The notes below the pieces were generated by a model. It did not search any database. It was not told the DNA's origin and was given only the letters and a program-made list of their open reading frames with translations. Both the position numbers and the translations under genes were made by a program. From Aridibacter famidurans (GTDB taxonomy: Bacteria > Acidobacteriota > Blastocatellia > Pyrinomonadales > Pyrinomonadaceae): a stretch of 64,000 nt of DNA. The number at the start of each line of letters is the position of its first letter. Position 1 is the stretch's first letter. Shown here in pieces: positions 45,964-51,794 of the stretch. The stretch covers positions 1 to 64,000 of the forward strand of contig JAGFIQ010000003.1 of the NCBI GenBank assembly GCA_024103495.1, in the 5' to 3' direction.

Positions 45964-45991
45964 TTGACAAACCGGGCTCCGATTGTAGAAT
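45964..45991 (+). promoter_or_regulatory. Promoter of tRNA-Gly
   Basis: TTGACA (45964-45969), 16 bases, TAGAAT (45986-45991), 15 bases before the tRNA 5' end. The box pair and flanks recur almost unchanged at 49839-49866. Confidence 0.8.
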
Positions 45992-46006
45992 TGAGCTTTG
46001 CATTGG

Positions 46007-46081
46007 GCGGGAATAGCTCAGCGGTAGAGCACAACCTTGCCAAGGTTGGGGTCGCGAGTTCAAATCTCGTTTCCCGCTCCA
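46007..46081 (+). tRNA. tRNA-Gly (anticodon GCC)
   Basis: 75 nt with encoded CCA. The acceptor stem pairs GCGGGAA with TTCCCGC, the D stem GCTC with GAGC, and the anticodon stem CAACC with GGTTG around TTGCCAA. The T stem pairs GCGAG with CTCGT around TTCAAAT. All arms fold canonically. It has its own promoter and a terminator hairpin directly after it. Confidence 0.97.
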
Positions 46082-46092
46082 TCAAGATCCGG

Positions 46093-46127
46093 AAAGGCTG
46101 TCTGAAATGGCAGTCTTTTCATTTTTC
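46093..46127 (+). terminator. Terminator of tRNA-Gly
   Basis: AAAGGCTGTC pairs with GGCAGTCTTT (46093-46102 with 46109-46118, one G-T and one T-G pair) around TGAAAT and is followed by TCATTTTTC. A partial inverted copy of its core (TTTCAGACAGCC) lies near 46439. Confidence 0.75.
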
Positions 46128-46626
46128 GAGGGTCGAGAAATTCGAACGCCGGAACTTTAAAAGCTATCAGTTGGAGCTTGTCTCAAAAGAACTGCGTTTT
46201 TGCCCGGACCCGGATGAGGAAATTTCAGAGGACGAACTATATCAGTTGCCCCCCTTTCTACGGGGGGATAATGAGAGGCCTTCTGAGATCTGTCGCCGGG
46301 TTTAGCCGGCTGTTTTTGGGGCTGAAGCCCCTTTCAGGTTAGGGGTTCCTGAGCCCCCCGCTGAAGCGGGGGACAACTGAACGACGTTTTTTGGAATTTG
46401 TGGGCCCAGATATGATTGGAGAATTCCCTGCCCTTGCTTTTCAGACAGCCCCTTACTGACGATGGTCGTATCTCCGGCGAGAGATCGCGTGAGATTAGCC
46501 GCACGATCATAAGAACTGCATTTCGTACGGCCGACTGTTCAAATCTAAGTGCCTGAATTCCGTTGGTGAACGAGAGGACGTGTCGAAAGACGTCCGGGCC
46601 GGAAACGTCCGGCATACGGAATCGGA
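46128..46626. other. Intergenic region after tRNA-Gly
   Basis: About 500 bases without a supported gene. The main content is a palindromic element with terminal inverted repeats (46242-46380) and, at about 46439-46450, TTTCAGACAGCC, the inverse of part of the tRNA-Gly terminator. Open frames here run through the tRNA or the repeat and are not called. Confidence 0.5.
46242..46380. repeat. 139-bp palindromic element with terminal inverted repeats
   Basis: The ends TCAGTTGCCCCCC (46242-46254) and GGGGGACAACTGA (46368-46380) are inverted copies with one difference. Inside are nested hairpins: CCCCCC/GGGGGG (46249-46267), GGGGCT/AGCCCC (46318-46331) and CCCCCGC-TGAA-GCGGGGG (46355-46372). The GCTGAAGC core recurs. 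This is a REP/MITE-like non-autonomous element; no transposase is nearby. Confidence 0.7.
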
Positions 46627-48303
46627 TCAGCGAAACGTCACAAAGAACACGTCCCCGCCCGAGCGCAGATCCCTGCCGTAGGAAAAGACTACCCTCTGCC
46701 CGAGCGCTTTAACCTTCGCCTGCATTCCTAAATCCCATAGCCATCCATCGGACCCAATACGGCCCGAAGTGCCCGAGATCCGGCCGATATCGAGAAACGG
46801 GCCCAACTTGAGGGTGATCAGGGAGTTGCTGTAGACATTCTTGTCGATCTCCCAGTTTGAGAGAACGTAGTTTCGCCCCATCGGAGCATTGCCTTTCCGG
46901 CCGTCACGGGTCCCCGCATGTGCCCTCAGCCACAGATCGTTGTCCCGCTCGACACCGAGAATGAAAAGCTCGTCGAACGGCACCTCTCCAAGCGTACGGC
47001 CGACGCGGATCCGGCTCCGCATTTCGTAGTCGTCTCCGCGAGCCTGCGGGAACCAGTGCGTTTCAATCGAGCCCTGGATCTTGGCGAACGTGTTCGACGG
47101 CTCTGACCACGTGCGCCCGAGCTGTGCAAAGACGGCCGTTCTTATGGTCAATCTACGCTCCGGAATCCGGAAGAGAATGTAGTCGGCACCGGCGGAATGC
47201 TTCAGCTGGAAGCCTCCGGACAGAAGCTCCGGAGTTAAAGGAGAATCCGGAGAGACATCAAGAAACTTCCGGTGCGACAACTCGACCTCCGTGGACCAGC
47301 TCCAACGCCCGCTCTCGAACGACGTCACGCCCGCCGAGAACGCCTGTTTTCGCAACTTCAAATCGCTTCTGCGTTTCGTTTCATCCGAAAAGTCGCGAAT
47401 GTCCCAGTTCTCGTCGCGAAGGTCCAGGTCGAGATGGTACCGCCGTTTGGGATCACCAGAAAAAGGCCCGGAGAGGTTTGCCCGTATGCGGCGCTTTTCG
47501 GAGTCCCAGCGGAGAAGCGCGACGGCGTTGATGCCCCGGCCGCCTATGTTGTAGTACTCCGGATGGATCGTCTGAAACGGAAGGCCCCGAAACACGTTGA
47601 TCAGCCCCTGCCACTTGTTGGCGCCCCATCCGTTTCGCTCGCGCGCCCGGAAGACCACATCGAAACTTCCGTCCGGGCGGGCCTCGAGATCGAACCTTCT
47701 ATCGGGGAAGATCCCGAGCCCGTCGACCCTCGCCTCTGTGGTCTTCATCTCCGATAGCTTCAGCACGGATGCCGGCGCGAACCGGAAAGCACGGTCAAGG
47801 AGTACCTGATCGACCTCGAGTGGCGGCTCCTGAAGCACCTGTTCCACACGCGGCCTGGAGACGCGGTTCCAATACTTCAAGGCCGCGTCGATATTGCCCT
47901 GAAGGAAATACACGCTGCCCAGGAAATCGACTGCGTACTCGTCGTCGGGATCAAGCCGCAATGCACGATGGAGGTTCTTTGCTGCGGCACCATATCTCTT
48001 CTGCTTGAAGTTGATCCCGGCCAGTTCGATCGGAAAACGTTTATCGCGCGGAGCTTGAGCGCGGCCGCGCTCGAAGGCTTTCTCAGCGTCGTCCCAGCGT
48101 TCGAGGCGGGCCAGTGCCAACCCGTGGTAGTAATTGAGGTCGGCCGACGGCGACGGATCGGCTTCGGCGGCCCGTACGATCTCCGGCCAGCGTTCTTCTG
48201 CCGCGAGTTGTTTGATCCGTTCCAGACCAGCGGGATCGGGAGTCTGTGCGGAAAGCGTAAGCGATAGGACGGCGAGGACAAGTAGGACTGCTGCGGCTCT
48301 CAT
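46627..48303 (-). CDS. Exported TPR protein with C-terminal outer-membrane barrel-like domain
   Basis: About 558 residues from the ATG overlapping the upstream stop in ATGA; the frame extends 19 codons further upstream. Residues 1-19 are a signal peptide ending LSAQ. TPR motifs occupy about 25-150 (YYHGLALARLERWDDAEKAFE, KRYGAAAKNLHRALRLDPDD). The rest is rich in alternating strands with Trp, Tyr and Arg and ends in FFVTFR, as beta-barrels do. Together with the C39 peptidase and the DUF6627-like gene upstream it matches the split form of the PA2778/PA2779 arrangement. Function unknown. Confidence 0.78.
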   Translation of the reverse strand: MRAAAVLLVLAVLSLTLSAQTPDPAGLERIKQLAAEERWPEIVRAAEADPSPSADLNYYHGLALARLERWDDAEKAFERGRAQAPRDKRFPIELAGINFKQKRYGAAAKNLHRALRLDPDDEYAVDFLGSVYFLQGNIDAALKYWNRVSRPRVEQVLQEPPLEVDQVLLDRAFRFAPASVLKLSEMKTTEARVDGLGIFPDRRFDLEARPDGSFDVVFRARERNGWGANKWQGLINVFRGLPFQTIHPEYYNIGGRGINAVALLRWDSEKRRIRANLSGPFSGDPKRRYHLDLDLRDENWDIRDFSDETKRRSDLKLRKQAFSAGVTSFESGRWSWSTEVELSHRKFLDVSPDSPLTPELLSGGFQLKHSAGADYILFRIPERRLTIRTAVFAQLGRTWSEPSNTFAKIQGSIETHWFPQARGDDYEMRSRIRVGRTLGEVPFDELFILGVERDNDLWLRAHAGTRDGRKGNAPMGRNYVLSNWEIDKNVYSNSLITLKLGPFLDIGRISGTSGRIGSDGWLWDLGMQAKVKALGQRVVFSYGRDLRSGGDVFFVTFR

Positions 48304-48854
48304 CCGCCGCCTTTGGGTTCGGGTACGGCCAGCAGCGTCCAGTTGCCGGTGCCGCTCCATTCCTTTTCAAAGCCGGCCCGGTCATGTTTCAGGAGCTTTC
48401 GCTGGGCCGGGTCGTTTAAAAGGAGAAGATCCTGCTCGGCATCAATGCCGACGACAACGACGTAATGAAGTGGACCGCTTGAAGGCTTGAGAGCCGCGAT
48501 CAAAGGCCGTCCTTTCCTGATGTGCTGAAGCAGGATCTCCTGGTCGCCCCGGAACGAGAACGCCTGATACCCGTTCTGCTGAAAATAACTCTCCATCTCC
48601 GAAGCGAGAATACCTTCAGACCCCGGCTTGAAAAGCTCGCTGTGGATCACGGACGCGTCCGAACTGTCAGTCGGGGAATTTCCCTTTTGCTTCTCCCAGT
48701 ACTGCATCACCATCGCGATGCTCGCCGACCCGCAACCGTTCTTTTCCTGCTTTACAAACGGGACATCCAGCCAGGCGCCTGCGGGCTCCTGCGCACACAC
48801 GATCCCGAAAGTACATATGATGAGGATGAATGTTCTTGCAAGGTTAGAAGCCAT
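48300..48854 (-). CDS. C39-family-like cysteine peptidase, exported
   Basis: About 184 residues from the internal ATG, chosen because a signal peptide (1-22, ending VCAQ) starts there; an upstream ATG at 48935 would add 27 charged residues. VPFVKQEKNGCGSASIAMVMQYW places the catalytic Cys at 41. GPLHYVVVVGID carries the His, and LLLNDPAQRKLL the Asp. The fold is the papain-like C39 domain used to cut double-glycine leaders or, in PA2778-type proteins, of unknown substrate. It precedes the TPR-barrel gene in operon spacing. Confidence 0.85.
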   Translation of the reverse strand: MASNLARTFILIICTFGIVCAQEPAGAWLDVPFVKQEKNGCGSASIAMVMQYWEKQKGNSPTDSSDASVIHSELFKPGSEGILASEMESYFQQNGYQAFSFRGDQEILLQHIRKGRPLIAALKPSSGPLHYVVVVGIDAEQDLLLLNDPAQRKLLKHDRAGFEKEWSGTGNWTLLAVPEPKGGG

Positions 48855-49094
48855 TCGTTTCGCCTTGAAATCATCGCGGCCGGAACGCCGGCCGACGTCA
48901 TTCTCAGGTTTAAGACTTTCCTGTCGCTTAGCCATTAAGCGGCACGGAACAAGCAGTGCCGGAGTTCCGAGATGTTCTTCAACCGTTCACTCAAAAGGCC
49001 GCGGACAGCGCAGGATGCCGCCCACGGCCGCTCTATCAAAACGTTGAAGACCAGATTCCGATCCCGGACGTCAGCCGGTAAGGATCGAAGTGCC

Positions 49095-49499
49095 CTAAAC
49101 TGCCACGAGGATCAAAATGATAACTGCGACCACCACTATGATGATCAGCAGTTCGCGATTGCTGAACGCACCGGCGGCAAAGTCTTCTCGCAGCTTGTCA
49201 GAGCGCGCGGCCAGCGCCGCAAGTTCAGCGTCGCTCAGCAACGCTACAGCGGACCTGACCTCGCCCGGATCCATCCCGGCCGCTTGAACGGCATTCTGGG
49301 CCTCGTCCGACGAGAACAGCTGCAGAACCTTTTCGCGGTCTTGCTTCCGTTTCTCGGTGGCGTTTACAAGCTCTTTATGAATGTCAGCCGGGCGCACAAC
49401 GTGCTGCTGTGCCAGCAAACCGGGCGGAACGGCGAGCAAGGCAGCCAGCAGAACACAGACGACCGCTCCGAATGAACGCCGAAGTCTAAAACCCATCAT
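49095..49499 (-). CDS. PA2779-like (DUF6627) small exported membrane protein
   Basis: 134 residues. A signal peptide (about 1-30, ending LLAQ) precedes a helical region with the conserved pattern SSDEAQNAVQAAGMDPGEVRSAVALLSDAELAALAARSD. A C-terminal hydrophobic helix of Ile and Val ends the protein. The middle segment matches the PA2779 family, whose gene lies beside the PA2778 cysteine peptidase in Pseudomonas. Here the peptidase gene follows on the same strand after about 240 bases. The family has no established function. Confidence 0.75.
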   Translation of the reverse strand: MMGFRLRRSFGAVVCVLLAALLAVPPGLLAQQHVVRPADIHKELVNATEKRKQDREKVLQLFSSDEAQNAVQAAGMDPGEVRSAVALLSDAELAALAARSDKLREDFAAGAFSNRELLIIIVVVAVIILILVAV

Positions 49500-49838
49500 C
49501 GAATACCTCCTCAGTGATAGTTAAGTGTCGATATATCGGTACTTTGGATAACCTATGTTTATTGAGGGAACATGTCAAGAATTTCGCGTAACCTTGGCGG
49601 CCGGCGCGCGAACTGACGGGCCGGACCTGCCAGCCCGGACGGAGTGAGATCCAAATCCCGGACGGCTCAAACAGATCTTTTCCGACCGGGCCGTCTGATC
49701 GTCCGTGACGGACTTCGTCCGCTAATCGGGACGATCGGATTCGGTTCCCTTCAGTATCATTTAATATTGGAAACAGGCTTCCGCTTAGGCATATTCACGT
49801 ACTTCGCAGGATCGTTCTGTAATGGAAAAGACAATAAC
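49500..49838. other. Intergenic region upstream of the tRNA-like locus
   Basis: About 340 bases between the PA2779-like start and the tRNA-like promoter. I see no supported gene. It should carry the promoter of the minus-strand PA2779/C39/TPR operon, but none could be assigned confidently. Confidence 0.4.
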
Positions 49839-49866
49839 TTGACAAGACCGCGTCCGGCTGTAGAAT
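49839..49866 (+). promoter_or_regulatory. Promoter of the tRNA-like locus
   Basis: TTGACA (49839-49844), 16 bases, TAGAAT (49861-49866), then 15 bases to the RNA 5' end. Both boxes, the spacing and parts of the flanks (AACTTGACAA, TGTAGAATTG, GCTTTGC, TTGGGCG) match the tRNA-Gly promoter 3.9 kb upstream. Confidence 0.75.
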
Positions 49867-49881
49867 TGTGCTTTGCTTTGG

Positions 49882-49956
49882 GCGCGAGTATTTGAGCGAT
49901 GATGAGCATTCCGGCCGGGATCTGGATCGCGAGTCGAGACGTCGTCTCCCGCTCCA
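49882..49956 (+). pseudogene. Decayed tRNA-Gly duplicate (tRNA-like RNA)
   Basis: Same length (75 nt), start point and CCA end as tRNA-Gly at 46007, with near-identical last 15 bases. Six of seven acceptor pairs (GCGCGAG with CTCCCGC) and four of five T-stem pairs remain. The D stem is lost, the T loop reads TCGAGAC, and the best anticodon stem (TCCGG/CTGGA) leaves a loop CCGGGAT without U33. It cannot be a normal tRNA, yet it keeps a good promoter and is followed by a terminator. It may be a pseudogene or a tRNA-derived small RNA. Confidence 0.7.
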
Positions 49957-49966
49957 AAGAGTCCCG

Positions 49967-49998
49967 AAGCGGCGCCCGTAGGCGTCGCTTAGTTCTTT
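49967..49998 (+). terminator. Terminator of the tRNA-like locus
   Basis: AAGCGGCGCC (49967-49976) pairs over 10 positions with GGCGTCGCTT (49981-49990, one G-T pair) around CGTA and runs into TAGTTCTTT. With the promoter it defines a transcript of roughly 125 nt. Confidence 0.65.
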
Positions 49999-50010
49999 AA
50001 GGGATCCGTA

Positions 50011-50122
50011 AGGACTGAGAGAAAGGGACTGAGGACTGAGATATTCTTTTCAGTGACTCAATATCGATTGTCGGTAATCCTGATTGTCTTCCCTCAGTCC
50101 TCAGTCCTTTTCTCTCAGTCCT
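50011..50122. repeat. Inverted repeat built of heptamers
   Basis: The left arm 50011-50040 and right arm 50093-50122 are inverted copies, 30 bases with one mismatch, 52 bases apart. Each arm consists of 7-base units: GGACTGA, GAGAAAG, GGACTGA, GGACTGA and the complement. The right arm ends six bases before tRNA-Cys. Confidence 0.85.
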
Positions 50123-50126
50123 CGAG

Positions 50127-50203
<77 letters not shown>

Positions 50204-50213
50204 GCTTCTAGTA

Positions 50214-50262
50214 AATCGTCAATCGTAAATCGTGAATAGTAAGCAGTGAATCGTGAATGGAA
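50214..50262. repeat. Heptamer tandem repeat, seven units
   Basis: Seven consecutive 7-base units: AATCGTC, AATCGTA, AATCGTG, AATAGTA, AGCAGTG, AATCGTG, AATGGAA. The unit differs from the other two heptamer loci but the period is identical. Confidence 0.8.
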
Positions 50263-50353
50263 ATTGTTTCCATTCATGCGGGAGTGCTTCGCGCGCATCA
50301 CCGTCCGGTCTGTCCCTCGCCGGGTTCGATCTTCTCGGTGATACGGATCAACG

Positions 50354-50479
50354 TTGCAGAAGACTCCGGGAATCACGCTGATGTTTGCGGTGGTGGGAAA
50401 GCCGGTAGTGGTTGCCTACACGGCGATCGTCTACCGGGTGTTCCGCGGGAAGGTAAAGCTCGGGAAGTTTAGCTACTAA
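50354..50479 (+). CDS. Possible small membrane protein
   Basis: A 41-codon frame starting at TTG, or 32 codons from the ATG at 50381. It encodes a hydrophobic stretch (TLMFAVVGKPVVVAYTAIVY) followed by a basic tail (RVFRGKVKLGKFSY). Third codon positions are GC-rich as in the real genes here. No clear ribosome-binding site is present, and an in-frame stop lies five codons upstream. It may be a real small protein or the C-terminal remnant of a larger one. Confidence 0.35.
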   Translation: MQKTPGITLMFAVVGKPVVVAYTAIVYRVFRGKVKLGKFSY

Positions 50480-50519
50480 GTGTACTGATTCTCAGTATTA
50501 CCGGATCGCAAAATCGGGG

Positions 50520-51794
50520 CTACCGGCCTGTTTCGATCTCACCGAGCGAGAAATCGTCCAGGATTAGCTCGCCGAAGACCGGACAGGGGCTCTGGGCACA
50601 GCTCTCGCGGGCCAGTGCGACGAAAATGGTCCGGTTCTTTCCGGTATCGAACCGAACTGACAGCTCGACCCAGCCGCTCTCATCCGACTCTACGCGTTGG
50701 GTTCTCGCAAGCTGTTGATTATCCAAGCCGTTGTATACACCGATAAAAGGAAGGCCCGCCGTCACGAGTTCATTCGTACGAGCGAAGGCCTTCAGTTCGT
50801 AGGACGAGTTGGGCTTCACGAGAATACGCTGCGTTAGAAGCCACTGGTCGGGATTCGAATGACCCTGGAATACAAATTTGAAGGCCCTCGAACCAGAATG
50901 CACCTCTTTTCCTTCGAGCAAGATCCTCGCGCTTTCGATGTCGTCATCGAACATCCAGCCGAAACCGCTTTCGTCACTTCTTTTTGTTTGCTCGAAGCTG
51001 CCGTCGAAGATCGAGCCGTTCGCAAGCTCTTTGGGAATCTCCGGGGCAGCACCCCAGACTTCCCGCGCCAGTTCGAAGTTCTTGTTCTCGATGAGAAGTC
51101 CCACGAACCTCGCCCTTTCTTCCGTAGGGAGATCATCCGACAGGAGGAATCGCCTTACAGATCCCGAAACCAGTCCCTTTCCGATCAGATAGATCGCGCT
51201 TAGCCTTTTCCCTTCAAAAGATTTGGGTGTGATCAGCGATTCGATCTTTTCCGCATCTCTGGGGAATTCCCTAGTCGCGATCTCAAGCATCGCCGGGTAC
51301 AAAGCGGGTTCCCTCTCCGCCGCCTCGTTGAACAAGCGAAAGGCCTCGTCCCTTTCGGAATGTTCGAGCAGGAAGGTCCCCAATTCAACTCGCGGCCGGC
51401 TGTAGCCCGGTGCAAGGGATATCGCCCTTTGGAACGCGGATCTTGCGCCTGCAAGATCACCCAACTCGGCTCGTGCTGAACCGAGTCTCAGCCAAAGCCG
51501 GAAGTCGTTCTCCCTACGGTCCACGGCATCCTCGTAACCTGCAGCCGCGCCTTTCTCGTCGCCTTGTCGGCCGAGCACCGTTCCGAGCGCTTCGTAAGCA
51601 TTGGGATTGCCCGGCTGCCAGCGAATTGCGAATCTCGCCAGTTCTTCGCTGGAGTCACGGACAGCGATATGGGAGTAATAATTTGAAACCGCTTGCCTGA
51701 CCGCAAATACCCCGACAAAGAGAACGAACAGCAGAAGGATGGCGGCGGCAAGGTACTTGCCGATGCCGTTGAGGGTCAGATCTGAGCGATTCAT
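50520..51794 (-). CDS. Membrane-anchored TPR protein with C-terminal carbohydrate-binding-like domain
   Basis: 424 residues. One N-terminal transmembrane helix (about 14-35) is followed by TPR units (PNAYEALGTVLGRQGDEKGAAAGYEDA, FRLWLRLGSARAELGDLAGARSAFQRAISLAPGY). A beta-rich C-terminal domain (about 260-420) carries VHSGSRAFKFVFQGH, YELKAFARTNE and WVELSVRFDTG, resembling jelly-roll binding modules. Its ATG overlaps the pseudokinase stop (ATGA), so the two are coupled. Location beside an O-antigen-ligase-like gene suggests a role in polysaccharide assembly; this is inference. Confidence 0.78.
   Translation of the reverse strand: MNRSDLTLNGIGKYLAAAILLLFVLFVGVFAVRQAVSNYYSHIAVRDSSEELARFAIRWQPGNPNAYEALGTVLGRQGDEKGAAAGYEDAVDRRENDFRLWLRLGSARAELGDLAGARSAFQRAISLAPGYSRPRVELGTFLLEHSERDEAFRLFNEAAEREPALYPAMLEIATREFPRDAEKIESLITPKSFEGKRLSAIYLIGKGLVSGSVRRFLLSDDLPTEERARFVGLLIENKNFELAREVWGAAPEIPKELANGSIFDGSFEQTKRSDESGFGWMFDDDIESARILLEGKEVHSGSRAFKFVFQGHSNPDQWLLTQRILVKPNSSYELKAFARTNELVTAGLPFIGVYNGLDNQQLARTQRVESDESGWVELSVRFDTGKNRTIFVALARESCAQSPCPVFGELILDDFSLGEIETGR

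Larger units (their letters stand above)
50204..50519. other. Region between tRNA-Cys and the TPR gene
   Basis: About 315 bases. The first 60 are a heptamer repeat (50214-50262) followed by a perfect hairpin GAATGGAAA-TTG-TTTCCATTC (50255-50275), which may end the tRNA transcript. The second half holds one possible small gene (50354-50479). Confidence 0.5.

Noticed and set aside
45964..46305. Open frame running through tRNA-Gly, with a GNSSAVEHNLAKVGVASSNLVSRS-like peptide
   Set aside because: The peptide is the translated tRNA gene itself, a well-known false gene in many annotations.
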